From assembly GCA_016195915.1 (NCBI GenBank), contig JACPYS010000067.1, forward strand, positions 1-64,000: 64,000 bases of DNA. The letters run 5' to 3'. A program made the translations under genes and the position numbers. Under the pieces are notes generated by a model. The model made no database searches. It was not told the DNA's origin and saw nothing but the letters and a program-made list of their open reading frames with translations. Below, one piece after another: positions 35,867 through 44,841 of this stretch (its first letter is position 1; every line of letters begins with the position of its first letter). The DNA is from Betaproteobacteria bacterium (GTDB lineage: Bacteria; Pseudomonadota; Gammaproteobacteria; Burkholderiales; SG8-39).

Positions 35867-36355
35867 ATGCAAGACGCCGTCCCCAGCAAGACGAAAAGAA
35901 AGCACCGGATGCACGAGCTCCAGGCGCTCGGCACGCAGTTGGTCGAGCTTTCGCCGGAGCAACTGGCCTCCATGCACCTTCCGGACGGCCTTTCCGCGGC
36001 GGTGCGCGAAGCGCAGCGCATTGCGAGCCACGAAGGACGGCGCCGGCAGATGCAGTACATCGGGAAGCTGATGCGCGTACTCGAAGCCGAACCCATCCGC
36101 GAGCAGCTTGCACGCTGGACGGGACAGTCGCGCGAACAGGCGGCACGCCACCAGGTGCTCGAGCGCTGGCGCGAACGCCTGCTTGCCGACGACGGTTTGC
36201 TGACCGAATACGCACAGGAGCATCCCGCAGCCGACCTGCAGGCGCTGCGCGCCCTGATCCGCAATGCACGCAGGGAATCGATCGAAAGCCGGCCGCCGCG
36301 CGCCTACCGCGAATTGTTTCGTGTCCTGCGCGAATCGGAGGACAGGAAACCTTGA
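35867..36355 (+). CDS. darP: Ribosome-associated protein DarP (YjgA, DUF615)
   Basis: A 162-residue DUF615 protein. It begins SKTKRKHRMHELQALGTQL, then LPDGLSAAVREAQRI, and ends RAYRELFRVLRE. DarP promotes late assembly of the 50S ribosomal subunit. ATG 35867 was chosen by family pattern; an in-frame ATG at 35843 is also possible. It is divergent from pmbA, an arrangement known for this pair, and overlaps the DUF3237 gene by TTGA. Confidence 0.9.
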   Translation: MQDAVPSKTKRKHRMHELQALGTQLVELSPEQLASMHLPDGLSAAVREAQRIASHEGRRRQMQYIGKLMRVLEAEPIREQLARWTGQSREQAARHQVLERWRERLLADDGLLTEYAQEHPAADLQALRALIRNARRESIESRPPRAYRELFRVLRESEDRKP

Positions 36356-36801
36356 AGCTCGCGCCGCTTTTCAGCGCCGAGATCACCCTCGCTCCGCCGC
36401 GGGAACTGGGTGCGTCTCCGCTCGGCCGGCGCCGCATCATCGAGATTACCGGAGGCGCATTCACCGGGGAACGGCTGTCGGGGAAAGTGCTGCCCGGCGG
36501 CGCCGACTGGCAACTCGTGCGCGCCGACGGCGTGGCTTACCTGGACACGCGCTACACGCTCGAAACCGGGGACGGTGCCCTGATCTACGTGCAGAACCGG
36601 GGTTACCGCCACGGACCGGCCGAAGTCATCGAGCGCCTCGCGCGCGGGGAAGCGGTGGACCCCGCGAGCTACTATTTCCGCACCTCGCCGTGGTTCGAGA
36701 CCTCGGCGCCGAAATACGCGTGGCTCAACCGCACGATTTTTCTGGGCAACGGCGCACGCCTTGCCGATCGTGTAAGACTTGAAGTGTTCGAGGTGGAATG
36801 A
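36352..36801 (+). CDS. DUF3237 family protein
   Basis: A 149-residue DUF3237 protein with the family patterns GGAFTGERLSGKVLPGGADW, LDTRYTLETGDGALIYVQNR and FRTSPWFET. The domain forms a small beta barrel of unknown function, and some members sit in catabolic clusters. The TTG start overlaps the darP stop (TTGA), and mog follows two bases after its stop, so it is in the darP-mog transcript. Confidence 0.85.
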   Translation: MKLAPLFSAEITLAPPRELGASPLGRRRIIEITGGAFTGERLSGKVLPGGADWQLVRADGVAYLDTRYTLETGDGALIYVQNRGYRHGPAEVIERLARGEAVDPASYYFRTSPWFETSAPKYAWLNRTIFLGNGARLADRVRLEVFEVE

Positions 36802-36802
36802 C

Positions 36803-37363
36803 ATGCGCGAAGAACTTCTGATCGGCCTGGTGTCCATATCGGACCGGGCCTCGAGCGGAGTGTATGAAGACGCCGGCATCCCCGCGCTCAGGGATTGGTT
36901 CGGCGCGGCCCTGGCCACCCCCTGGCACATGGAGACGAAACTGATACCGGACGAGCAGCCGGTGATCGAGGCAACGCTGAAGGACCTGGTGGACACGCGC
37001 GGCTGCCATCTGGTGCTCACCACCGGCGGTACCGGACCTGCGCCGCGCGACGTCACTCCGGAGGCGACGCTCGCGGTCGCGACCAAGGTGATGCCCGGCT
37101 TCGGCGAGCAGATGCGCGCAGTGAGCCTCAAATACGTTCCGACTGCGATCCTCTCGCGTCAGGTCGCGGTGATTCGCGGGAAGGCGCTGATAATCAACCT
37201 TCCCGGCCAGCCCAAGGCGATCCGGGAGACGCTCGACGGAATATTCGCCGCCGTACCTTACTGCATCGATCTGATCGGCGGCCCTTATATCGAGACTAAC
37301 GAGGCCGCGGTGCGGGCGTTCAGGCCGAAATCGGCGATCCGGCCGGCAGCCGCGAAAACCTGA
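36803..37363 (+). CDS. mog: Molybdopterin adenylyltransferase
   Basis: A 186-residue MoaB/Mog-type enzyme that adenylylates molybdopterin before molybdenum insertion. Visible are LVSISDRASSGVYEDAG, the MPT-binding loop LTTGGTGPAPRDVTPEAT and the C-terminal INLPGQPKAIRETLDGIF. GAGGTGGA precedes ATG 36803. It provides the cofactor used by the CoxL enzyme in this window. It is third in the darP-DUF3237-mog unit and nearly touches the convergent PilZ-type gene (stops 37363 and 37368). Confidence 0.92.
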   Translation: MREELLIGLVSISDRASSGVYEDAGIPALRDWFGAALATPWHMETKLIPDEQPVIEATLKDLVDTRGCHLVLTTGGTGPAPRDVTPEATLAVATKVMPGFGEQMRAVSLKYVPTAILSRQVAVIRGKALIINLPGQPKAIRETLDGIFAAVPYCIDLIGGPYIETNEAAVRAFRPKSAIRPAAAKT

Positions 37364-37367
37364 GCCT

Positions 37368-38876
37368 CTATTCGCGGATCATTTCCCGGTAACGGCCGAT
37401 ATCGTAGTCCTCGCCGCGTTCGACCAGCCCCACCGGCATATAAACGTAATGCCGGCCGCTTCGATCGGCCTCGAGATTCTGCGTCGGCGCGAAAACGCCC
37501 GTGCGCAGCGCGACATTCGACTCGACGTTTTCGACTCCGGTGCCCTTCAGCACGATGCCCTGCTCGCCGGTGGCGCCGATCGAAAACTGCGATACCACCG
37601 GCGCCTTCGACAAGGTCTGGATCCCGACTCGCGCCTGATTATTGTCGGTCTTGTTCACCCTGCGCACCAGGCCCAGCACCCAGTTGTTGCCGCCCTCGGG
37701 CTGCATCGCCACCATCACCCCCACGCGCAGCCAGTCGCCCTTCAATTGCGGAATCACCGCGCCAAAGCCGCCGGCACTGACGTTCTCGACAATCCAGCTC
37801 TCGACGGCGGAGGAGTCGAAATCGAGTGAGTTGGCAGCGTCGAGCACGCGCATCACGCTGTCGAAACCGTGCGCCACGGACAAACGCGATTTGACGCTGT
37901 GGCGGGGATGCTTGCGCTCCGGAATATCTGGCGACCAGTACATCGCGAGGTGGCGCAACACTTCGACCACGGCGTCGGTCGCATAGTCACCCCCGAGTTT
38001 AAGGATCGACGGCACGGCACCCGCATCCTGGATGGTGTCGATCAGCCGCTCGAGTTCCGCCAGCGCCGGGCTGGCGCCCAGATACCGCAGTGACGGCGCC
38101 GGCTGCGGCGCGCGCACGAAACGCACCGGCCCCATGCCCTTGCTCAGGTCGATCCAGTAGGCATTCTCCGGTGTGTGCGCAGCGGATATCGCGAAGTACG
38201 GTCCGAAATAATCGATCAGCCGCTCGGCCACCTCGACTTCGAGCGGCAGCAGGCTGTCGGGCGCGCTGGCGCTGAACATGACCGCCTTGAGAAACTCGAG
38301 CTGCGGGGTCGATTCGACAGCGGCCGCCGGGTAGACCGCCACTTTCGAGCCGGTGAGCTTGCGCAGTTCCGCGAAAGCGTAAACCTTGTTCAATATCCAC
38401 CAGGACGAAAAATCGACCGGCCCGTAGCGCATGTGCTGCCACTTGATGCGCTGCGCGAGGCTGCGCAATGCGCGCACCACCAGCAGCGGCAACTGCCCCT
38501 TGGCCGCATCCACGCCCTTCGCGTTGCTCACGAACAGGTCGATCATGCGCCCGTAGGCGAGGCCCGCCTGGTGCCAGAACTCGTGGATCGCGCCCCACAG
38601 CCGATTCTCCTGGAACTTCGAGGGACGCTGGGTCGCTAGGTACTCCCGGATCAGCTTGCGCGCGCGTGGCTGTGCCGCGTCGTCGATCATCACCAGCAGC
38701 TGGGCGCGGTAATCGGGCTTGAAGCCCTCTGCCATGGATACCGATTCGAGCCAGTGCGAGAGTTCCTCGACCGCCTTGACGTTGTCGTGTTCAGGCAGAA
38801 CCTCAAGCAGGCGCTTGGCCTCTTTCAGTTCCGCCATCGGATGGTCCGGCTTGCTGCCGCCGAACAACTTGATCAT
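37368..38876 (-). CDS. Protein with C-terminal PilZ-type signature
   Basis: A 502-residue cytoplasmic protein with a long helical N-terminal region of unknown type and a PilZ-like c-di-GMP signature in the C-terminal third. RKHPR (RxxxR, R321 and R325) is followed 40 residues later by NVSAGG (N/DxSxxG, N365-S367-G370), then LKGDWLRVGVMVAM and a further barrel-like tail. PilZ domains bind c-di-GMP and switch partner activity. ATG 38876 has GGAGG six bases upstream. It is divergent from the receiver-kinase fusion across 113 bases, suggesting a shared signalling role. Confidence 0.7.
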   Translation of the reverse strand: MIKLFGGSKPDHPMAELKEAKRLLEVLPEHDNVKAVEELSHWLESVSMAEGFKPDYRAQLLVMIDDAAQPRARKLIREYLATQRPSKFQENRLWGAIHEFWHQAGLAYGRMIDLFVSNAKGVDAAKGQLPLLVVRALRSLAQRIKWQHMRYGPVDFSSWWILNKVYAFAELRKLTGSKVAVYPAAAVESTPQLEFLKAVMFSASAPDSLLPLEVEVAERLIDYFGPYFAISAAHTPENAYWIDLSKGMGPVRFVRAPQPAPSLRYLGASPALAELERLIDTIQDAGAVPSILKLGGDYATDAVVEVLRHLAMYWSPDIPERKHPRHSVKSRLSVAHGFDSVMRVLDAANSLDFDSSAVESWIVENVSAGGFGAVIPQLKGDWLRVGVMVAMQPEGGNNWVLGLVRRVNKTDNNQARVGIQTLSKAPVVSQFSIGATGEQGIVLKGTGVENVESNVALRTGVFAPTQNLEADRSGRHYVYMPVGLVERGEDYDIGRYREMIRE

Positions 38877-38989
38877 GTCTGCCCTCCGCAACGGGCCCCG
38901 TGCCCGCAAGACGGCAAGATGATGCTCTGTTAGCGCCGCGGAGGCAACGCCGGAGAGGGTGCGGACTCTGTAAAATATCGTTCGATCCC

Positions 38990-40237
38990 ATGCGCTTTCT
39001 CATCGTTGACCAATCAAGTGAGTACCGCCTCGTGCTGGCCGACATGCTGCGGCAGCGCTGGCCCGATGCCGAAACCGAAGAATGGGATCCGCGCCAGAGG
39101 GGCCACCCGGGCAGAGCGCTGGAAGGCGGCCGCTATGCGGCCGTGTTACTCGATTCGCAGCCCTCGGGCGAGGATGGCATCCGCTGGCTCCCTGATCTGC
39201 GCAAAGGAACGGACCCGCCGCCGGTGCTGCTGCTCACCGATACCGGAGGAGAACTGGTGGCGGTCAAGGCGATGAAGGCCGGGGCATCGGATTTCCTGCG
39301 CAAGGACAGCCTCACCGCCGAGCGGCTGGCCCAATCGGTGGAGGAGGCGCTGCGCGAGCGCGAGGCCCAACGCGTCGAACGCACCGGGCAGACGCCGGTC
39401 TTTCCCCCCCGGCCGGTCGACCTGCGCAAGCTTGGCAGGCCCGTCGAGCGCGACGAGGAGATTGTGCCGGGGTACCGCATGCTGCGCATGATCGGTCAAG
39501 GCGGCAGTGCAAAGGTCTACCTCGTCGAACGCGAGCACGACAAGCTGCAGCTGGTGCTTAAGGTGCTTGACCCGTCGCTGCGCGAGGACAAGAATTTCCT
39601 CAAGCGCTTTGTGCGCGAGTACCAGCTCATCGCGGGACTCCAGAACGAGCACCTCCCGATCATCTATGACCAGGGTTTCGCGGGCGAGCGGGCCTACATC
39701 GCGATGGAATACTTCAGCGGCGGCGACCTGAAGGAAAGGATACTCAAGGGCTTCACCTCGCTGGGGGCATTGCGCACCACGTCGCATATCGCCAAGGCGC
39801 TGGATGCGATCCACAGCCGCGGCGTGATCCACCGTGATCTCAAGCCGCAGAACATCCTGTTCCGCGAAAACGGCCGTCTCGCGCTGGTGGATTTCGGTCT
39901 TGCGAAGGATGTCGGGGTCGAATCGAGCCTGACGCGCGTGGGCGAAGTTTTCGCTACGCCGCGCTACATGAGCCCGGAGCAGTGCGTCGGCGCACCTGCC
40001 GACCACCGCTCGGACCTGTACAGTCTCGGGGTGATTTTCTACGAGATGCTCACCGGGCGAAAACTGTTCGAAGGCGAGAGCACGGCGGGGCTGCTCTACC
40101 TGCACGTGAACGGCGAGATACCTCGCCTGCCGGCGAAACTCGCAGGCTACCAGCCGGTCGTCGACAAGCTGCTGGCGAAACGGCCGGAAGACCGGTACCA
40201 GAGCGCCCGCGAGCTGTTTGCCTCGATCGCCATATGA
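38990..40237 (+). CDS. Receiver domain-Ser/Thr protein kinase fusion
   Basis: A 415-residue fusion. Residues 1-125 form a CheY-like receiver (RFLIVDQSS, phospho-acceptor Asp55 in [11 protein letters not shown], Lys105 in DFLRKD). Residues 160-415 form an eukaryotic-like kinase: G-loop [15 protein letters not shown]-binding Lys191, HRDLKPQN with catalytic Asp283, and DFG at 301-303. It should be phosphorylated by an unknown histidine kinase and then phosphorylate proteins on Ser/Thr. No TM segment is visible. Its stop overlaps the thyA start by ATGA. The ATG at 38990 lies just after a TAAAAT-like -10 element at 38971. Confidence 0.92.
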   Translation: MRFLIVDQSSEYRLVLADMLRQRWPDAETEEWDPRQRGHPGRALEGGRYAAVLLDSQPSGEDGIRWLPDLRKGTDPPPVLLLTDTGGELVAVKAMKAGASDFLRKDSLTAERLAQSVEEALREREAQRVERTGQTPVFPPRPVDLRKLGRPVERDEEIVPGYRMLRMIGQGGSAKVYLVEREHDKLQLVLKVLDPSLREDKNFLKRFVREYQLIAGLQNEHLPIIYDQGFAGERAYIAMEYFSGGDLKERILKGFTSLGALRTTSHIAKALDAIHSRGVIHRDLKPQNILFRENGRLALVDFGLAKDVGVESSLTRVGEVFATPRYMSPEQCVGAPADHRSDLYSLGVIFYEMLTGRKLFEGESTAGLLYLHVNGEIPRLPAKLAGYQPVVDKLLAKRPEDRYQSARELFASIAI

Positions 40238-41070
40238 ACGCCACATCCGCAGCCGAAACGACGGGCCGCTCGGGCGAACGCCAATACCTCGAATTGCTTG
40301 CCCACGTGCTCGAGCACGGTGCCGAGAAATCCGATCGTACCGGCACCGGCACGCGCTCGGTATTCGGCCGGCAGATGCGCTTCGGTCTCGCGCAGGACTT
40401 TCCGCTGCTCACCACCAAGAAGCTTCACCTCAAGTCGATCATTCTGGAGCTGCTCTGGTTCCTCACCGGCAATACCAACGTGCGCTGGCTGCAGGAGCGC
40501 GGCGTCAGCATCTGGGACGAATGGGCGGACGCCAATGGCGAGCTCGGGCCGGTCTACGGATACCAGTGGCGCCACTGGCGCACGCCGGACGGGCGTGAGA
40601 TCGACCAGATCGCCCAGCTGATCGAGCAACTCAGGGCGAAGCCGGAGTCGCGCAGGCACATCGTCACGGCGTGGAACCCGGCGGACGTGGATCGCATGGC
40701 ACTGCCTCCATGCCACGCGCTGTTCCAGTTCTACGTCGCGCAAGGCCGGCTGTCGTGCCAGCTTTATCAGCGCAGCGCGGACCTGTTTCTCGGCGTACCG
40801 TTCAATATCGCCTCCTATGCGTTGTTCACGCTGATGGTGGCGCAGGTCTGCGGGCTCAGGCCCGGCGAATTCGTGCTCGCGCTGGGCGATGCGCATCTGT
40901 ACCTCAACCACCTCGACCAGGCGCGCGAGCAGCTTGCGCGCGCGCCGCGTCCCTTCCCGCGCATGCGGCTCAATCCGGAGGTGCGCGATATCTTCGGTTT
41001 TCGCTACGAGGATTTCACCCTGGAAGCCTACGATCCGCACCCCGCGATCAAGGCACCGATCGCGGTCTGA
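40234..41070 (+). CDS. thyA: Thymidylate synthase ThyA
   Basis: A 278-residue thymidylate synthase, converting dUMP and methylene-THF to dTMP and DHF. The active-site cysteine is Cys160 in [22 protein letters not shown] near the N-terminus binds phosphate, and [18 protein letters not shown] is the folate/dUMP region. The start overlaps the receiver-kinase stop in ATGA, an unusual pairing. folA lies 900 bases downstream, and dihydrofolate recycling is the functional link. Confidence 0.95.
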   Translation: MNATSAAETTGRSGERQYLELLAHVLEHGAEKSDRTGTGTRSVFGRQMRFGLAQDFPLLTTKKLHLKSIILELLWFLTGNTNVRWLQERGVSIWDEWADANGELGPVYGYQWRHWRTPDGREIDQIAQLIEQLRAKPESRRHIVTAWNPADVDRMALPPCHALFQFYVAQGRLSCQLYQRSADLFLGVPFNIASYALFTLMVAQVCGLRPGEFVLALGDAHLYLNHLDQAREQLARAPRPFPRMRLNPEVRDIFGFRYEDFTLEAYDPHPAIKAPIAV

Positions 41071-41084
41071 GCGGATTCCTCGCC

Positions 41085-41306
41085 ATGCAAGCCCTGAAAT
41101 TCACGCTGGCCGCCATTCTGATCGTGTTTGGCACGCTCCAGCTGTTCGGCATGGCCTCGATCGGGCTCGCGCTGGCCGTCGGAGAAATGACCGATATCGG
41201 GTACGCGATTCGGTCGTTTACGCTGTATCTCCTGTTGGCTGCCGCGAGCGCCTATGGCGGCTACCGCCTGTTGCGACAGCGGCCTGCAGCCGGCGGCGCC
41301 GGTTAG
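41085..41306 (+). CDS. Small two-TM membrane protein
   Basis: A 73-residue protein with two predicted TM helices, at about residues 4-32 and 43-61 (FTLYLLLAAASAYGGY). It has no recognised domain. ATG 41085 follows thyA by 14 bases on the same strand, and the HNH gene follows closely, so it is likely cotranscribed. The two-helix hairpin with a basic C-terminal tail (YRLLRQR) resembles many small inner membrane proteins of unknown role. Conservation of its reading frame in relatives would confirm that it is real. Confidence 0.6.
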   Translation: MQALKFTLAAILIVFGTLQLFGMASIGLALAVGEMTDIGYAIRSFTLYLLLAAASAYGGYRLLRQRPAAGGAG

Positions 41307-41322
41307 CGAGCGGAGGCGCCCG

Positions 41323-41640
41323 TTGCCCAAAATCCCCGATCACGACTATCGCGAACAGGCGCTGAAGTTGTTTCCGTGGATATGCGGGCGCTGCGGCCGG
41401 GAATTCAGCGGAAAGAACCTGCGGGAACTGACCGTCCATCACAAGAACCACGACCACCAGGACAATCCACCCGACGGCAGCAACTGGGAGTTGTTGTGTC
41501 TTTATTGCCATGACAACGAGCATTCGCGCCAGCTCGAGGCGCAGCGCCAGGGAACACCCGCGCCGGGCGCCGGCGCCTCTTCTTCCGCGACGCACAAGCC
41601 CTTTGCCGGACTGACGAGCCTGCTCAAGGGGAAGCGCTAG
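41323..41640 (+). CDS. yajD: YajD-like HNH nuclease family protein
   Basis: A 105-residue protein of the YajD family with an HNH-type fold. Visible features are two CxxC zinc ribbons (WICGRCGREF and LLCLYCHDNEHS), the LRELTVHHKNHDH motif with its histidines, and the DNPPDGSNWELL block typical of the family. The start is TTG 41323, with GGAGG seven bases upstream. It is tail-to-tail with the Fis-like gene (overlap of four bases, 41637-41640). The cellular role of YajD is not known. Confidence 0.88.
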   Translation: MPKIPDHDYREQALKLFPWICGRCGREFSGKNLRELTVHHKNHDHQDNPPDGSNWELLCLYCHDNEHSRQLEAQRQGTPAPGAGASSSATHKPFAGLTSLLKGKR

Positions 41641-41897
41641 CCGATGCGCTTGAAGGCCGCGGGTTCGAGCACGTGCCTCTCCAGCAGGCGGTAGAACTCC
41701 GTGCGATTGCGCCCGGCGAGGCGAGCGGCGTGAGTCACATTCCCGCGGGTCATCGTGAGGATATGCACCAGGTATTCGTGCTCAAACGCGCGACGCGCCT
41801 GGTCGAGCGGGACCAAGGCGTTTGCCTTCCCGTCTACCGCCCAGCGCACCAGCTCGGCAGGCAGGGACTCGATCGCGGTCAGGATACGGGCATTCAT
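41637..41897 (-). CDS. Stand-alone Fis-type helix-turn-helix protein
   Basis: An 86-residue protein consisting almost entirely of the Fis/NtrC C-terminal DNA-binding helix-turn-helix: FEHEYLVHILTMTRGNVTHAARLAGRNRTEFYRLLERH. This block normally ends sigma-54-dependent activators, where an AAA+ domain precedes it. Here the first 30 residues are only a short helical region, with no ATPase. It is either a true small regulator or a remnant of an activator. It is divergent from folA, 69 bases apart. Confidence 0.75.
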   Translation of the reverse strand: MNARILTAIESLPAELVRWAVDGKANALVPLDQARRAFEHEYLVHILTMTRGNVTHAARLAGRNRTEFYRLLERHVLEPAAFKRIG

Positions 41898-41966
41898 ACC
41901 GATCTAGAGAAGCCAGATACAACCATGACGCATAATTCCACGCAGCGCCTTCCGCACCGAGGACGA

Positions 41967-42503
41967 ATGTCACAAATTGTCAAAATTGATTCGATTCGGC
42001 CGCCGCCCGTCGTCGCCGGCAGGCCGCTCGTCGTCCTGATCGCCGCGGTCGCCGCGAACGGGTCGATCGGGCGGGATAACCGAATGCCGTGGCGTCTGCC
42101 CGAAGACCTCAAGCGTTTCAAGGCCCTCACCTTGGGTCATCCCGTGCTGATGGGGCGTCGCACCTGGGAATCGATCGGAAAGCCGCTGCCCGGGCGCGAA
42201 AACATCGTGCTGACGCGCTCAGCGAATTTTTCCGTACCGGGCTGCCGGGTGGCGCATTCCATGGAGGAGGCGCTCGAGTCCTGCCGCGGCAAAGCCACCG
42301 TGTTCGTGATCGGAGGCGTCGAACTCTACGGCGCGGCGCTGCCACTGGCGAGCCGTCTGCTCCTCACCGAAATCCGCCGCGAGTTTCCCGGCGATGCCTT
42401 CTTCCCCGCGTTCGACCGCAGTGCATTCCGCGAAGTCTCGCGCCACAGAAATCGCTCGGCCGACGGACTGGAATACGATTTCGTCGAATACCAGCGCTTA
42501 TGA
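41967..42503 (+). CDS. folA: Dihydrofolate reductase FolA
   Basis: A 178-residue dihydrofolate reductase. It shows [19 protein letters not shown] (substrate and NADPH region), [19 protein letters not shown], and [15 protein letters not shown]. It regenerates THF from the DHF made by ThyA. ATG 41967 (with GAGGA upstream) was chosen; ATG 41925 would add 14 residues. The C-terminus is complete, and the broken dcd gene's homology begins only three bases past its stop on the opposite strand. Confidence 0.93.
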   Translation: MSQIVKIDSIRPPPVVAGRPLVVLIAAVAANGSIGRDNRMPWRLPEDLKRFKALTLGHPVLMGRRTWESIGKPLPGRENIVLTRSANFSVPGCRVAHSMEEALESCRGKATVFVIGGVELYGAALPLASRLLLTEIRREFPGDAFFPAFDRSAFREVSRHRNRSADGLEYDFVEYQRL

Positions 42504-42506
42504 CCG

Positions 42507-42812
42507 CTGCGCGGAATGCGGAAGTACTCCACGGTGCGCGCGAGGGCAAAGGAATCGGGCGGGATGATGCACATCACCCTTGAAATCCACGAACGAGCGC
42601 GCATCGAAGTTCTTCGGATCCACGACGGTCGAGTTGATATTGGTGAAGATCTTGAATTCGTCTGAGCAGCGGATGTCATAGCCGTAGCTCGAGCTGCCGT
42701 AGGAGACTATGCGGCGCCCGCCGATCTCCTTGACGTTGTGGGCCTCGAACGGCTCGATCATGCGATGCGCGGCCACCATGCGGCGGATCCACTTGTCGGA
42801 TTTGATGGTCAT
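42507..42812 (-). pseudogene. dcd: dcd (dCTP deaminase) pseudogene, frameshifted and 3'-truncated
   Basis: The frame begins [21 protein letters not shown] and continues [46 protein letters not shown]. At about 42570-42573 a two-base loss shifts the frame. The other frame then continues [22 protein letters not shown], and homology stops at 42507. Normal Dcd is about 188-190 residues and its trimer needs the missing half, including the catalytic Glu region. The gene therefore makes no functional enzyme. The break falls three bases after folA's stop, so a deletion probably joined the two. Confidence 0.9.
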
Positions 42813-42843
42813 TGTTCCAGTACTTCCTATCGCTCTTCGGACG

Positions 42844-43287
42844 TCAGGGAACGTCCGAGGAGGCGGGCGCGACGACGCGGTATCCCTCTTTCTCGGCGAC
42901 ACGGTTGAGTTTTTGATCCAGGCATACGAATTCGAGGGAGTCCGGCTTCTGGTTAGCCGCCAGCCAGGCCGCAGCGAGCTGAAGCGAGTCCGCTGCGCGA
43001 AGGACGTGACGGCGCAGCAGCCGCTCCGCCTCCTCGCGCAACGCGCCAACCGGCAGTATTTGGTCCCAGCGTCGCGAGTGCGCGGAGAATCTGCGGATGA
43101 CACTGTTCACGCCATTCTCCGACAGCCCGCCTTCGCGTTGATGCCGGATGAACGCCGAGATGCACTCCACCGGTGTCGCCCACCAGATGACAACGTCTTC
43201 ATCCTCGACGTAGAGCCGGCGCACGGATTTCTGCAGGCCTTGCTCGAGGTAGAGCTGGACGATCGCGGAGCTGTCCCAGAACCTCAC
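42844..43287 (-). CDS. PIN-domain toxin VapC-like
   Basis: A 147-residue PIN-domain ribonuclease. The acidic residues that bind Mg/Mn are visible: Asp5 in [10 protein letters not shown], Glu41 in TPVECISA, Asp100 in [11 protein letters not shown] and Asp124 in VCLDQKL. VapC toxins cleave RNA and are silenced by the partner antitoxin. The GTG start (43287) overlaps the antitoxin stop by GTGA, the usual coupling in TA operons, with the antitoxin first. It lies 31 bases from the dcd remnant start. Confidence 0.88.
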   Translation of the reverse strand: MRFWDSSAIVQLYLEQGLQKSVRRLYVEDEDVVIWWATPVECISAFIRHQREGGLSENGVNSVIRRFSAHSRRWDQILPVGALREEAERLLRRHVLRAADSLQLAAAWLAANQKPDSLEFVCLDQKLNRVAEKEGYRVVAPASSDVP

Positions 43288-43577
43288 CGGCCGCTCTCGC
43301 GCTCCGCAATCAGTAGGTCGACGACGCTCAGATTAGGGATTCGGGAGCGCACCGGCTTGGGAATTTCACGCCTGACCGACTTGTCCCCGCGTTGCAGCCA
43401 CCCCTTTCGCTCGAGTTCGCCGAGGCGCGCATTGGCGGCGGTCGCGCGATGCGCTATGGGCGAAAGCTCGGCCACCGGTTGCCCCCGGTCCGTAATCACA
43501 ACGGTGGCACCCTGCCGGACCAAGTCGATATAGGCCGATAGGCGGTTCTTCGCTTCAGAAATGGATGCGGTTTTCAC
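43284..43577 (-). CDS. Phd/YefM-type antitoxin
   Basis: A 97-residue antitoxin with the Phd/YefM N-terminal dimerisation and DNA-binding block: VKTASISEAKNRLSAYIDLV, then GATVVITDRGQPVAELSP. The C-terminal tail contacts the PIN toxin that follows. GTG 43577 fits the family's usual start (VKxxxxxEAKxxLS). An in-frame ATG at 43604 is possible. The pair likely autoregulates its own promoter. Confidence 0.85.
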   Translation of the reverse strand: MKTASISEAKNRLSAYIDLVRQGATVVITDRGQPVAELSPIAHRATAANARLGELERKGWLQRGDKSVRREIPKPVRSRIPNLSVVDLLIAERESGR

Positions 43578-43639
43578 GTGGCTATTATAGCCTTTTCGCG
43601 GCATCCGACGGCACGGGCACGGCCGTGGTCCGCGATCGA

Positions 43640-44728
43640 TCAGGTGTTCTGCACCACGATGTTTGGAAACTTCGAGGTCAGGTCCTTCTGCGACTCCCCG
43701 ACCTTGACCGCGCAGCGGCGCGCGATCGTCTTGTAGATCCCTGCCACGCGACCATCGGGGTCGGCGACCACCGTCGGCTTTCCGGAATCGGCCTGCTCAC
43801 GGATCGAGATGTCGAGTGGCAGCGCGCCGAGAAACTCGATGCCGTAATCCTTGCACATCTTCTCCCCGCCGCCCGAACCGAAGATGTGCTCCTCGTTGCC
43901 GCACTTGGAGCAGATGTGGATTGCCATGTTCTCCACCACGCCAAGGATTGGAATCCCCACCTTCTCGAACATCTTGAGGCCTTTCCTCGCGTCGATGAGA
44001 GCGATATCCTGAGGCGTGGTGACGATCACCGCGCCAGTGACGGGCACCTTCTGGGCGAGCGTGAGCTGGATGTCCCCCGTGCCCGGTGGCAGATCGACAA
44101 TCAGGTAATCGATCTCGCGCCAGTTCGTGTCCTTCAGCAATTGCTCGAGCGCTTGCGTCACCATCGGGCCGCGCCAGACCATCGGCGTATCCACGTCAAT
44201 GAGGAATCCGATCGAGATCGCCTGGATGCCGTGGTTCTCCATCGGCTCGAGCGACTTGCCATCCCGGGACTCGGGACGGCCGGCGATTCCGAGCATGGTC
44301 GGCTGCGACGGCCCGTAGATGTCGGCGTCCAACATGCCGACGGATGCGCCCTCCGCAGCCAGCGCGAGTGCGAGGTTAACTGCAGTGGTGGACTTGCCGA
44401 CGCCGCCCTTGCCCGAAGCCACCGCGATAATGTTCTTGATTCCGGGGATCAATTTCACGCCCCGCTGCACCGCGTGCGACACCACCTTGCTCGTCACGCC
44501 GACGGACACGTTGCCGATGCCGGAGAGCGCGCGTAGCTTCGCGATCACCTGTTTCCTGAGCGGCTCGAACTGGCTCTTGCCCGGATAGCCGAGCTGGATG
44601 TCGAGCGACACGTCGGTGCCGGAAAGCTTGAGATTGCGGACCGATTTGGTAGTAACGAAATCCTTTCCCGTGTTCGGGTCGACGACTTCCCTGAGCGCGG
44701 ACTGGACCTGTGCTTCGCTGATGGACAT
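43640..44728 (-). CDS. apbC: Mrp/ApbC iron-sulfur cluster carrier ATPase
   Basis: A 362-residue MinD-type P-loop ATPase of the Mrp/NBP35 family. It has an N-terminal MIP18-like (DUF59) domain (residues about 1-85), the deviant Walker A SGKGGVGKSTTAVNLALALA, IYGPSQPTMLG, and the CSKC cysteine pair that holds a [4Fe-4S] cluster. It loads clusters onto target enzymes, plausibly including CoxS. ATG 44728 excludes a proline/serine-rich extension. It is divergent from metG, the standard betaproteobacterial arrangement. Confidence 0.93.
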   Translation of the reverse strand: MSISEAQVQSALREVVDPNTGKDFVTTKSVRNLKLSGTDVSLDIQLGYPGKSQFEPLRKQVIAKLRALSGIGNVSVGVTSKVVSHAVQRGVKLIPGIKNIIAVASGKGGVGKSTTAVNLALALAAEGASVGMLDADIYGPSQPTMLGIAGRPESRDGKSLEPMENHGIQAISIGFLIDVDTPMVWRGPMVTQALEQLLKDTNWREIDYLIVDLPPGTGDIQLTLAQKVPVTGAVIVTTPQDIALIDARKGLKMFEKVGIPILGVVENMAIHICSKCGNEEHIFGSGGGEKMCKDYGIEFLGALPLDISIREQADSGKPTVVADPDGRVAGIYKTIARRCAVKVGESQKDLTSKFPNIVVQNT

Positions 44729-44816
44729 GGTGTCGGAGGAGGACTGAAAGGACGGTAGAACCGGAAAGTGTACGAGAAATCCGGTCTGCCGGGGCATGAA
44801 CCCTTGCCCGCCTTGT

Positions 44817-44822
44817 TATAAT
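44817..44822 (+). promoter_or_regulatory. Consensus -10 element upstream of metG
   Basis: A perfect TATAAT lies 19 bases upstream of the metG ATG, giving a very short leader of about 13 bases. No good -35 box is present at 17 +/- 1 bases, so activator dependence or an extended -10 is possible; the preceding bases read CCTTGT. Confidence 0.5.
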
Positions 44823-44841
44823 TTTTGTTTTCCCTTTGCCC

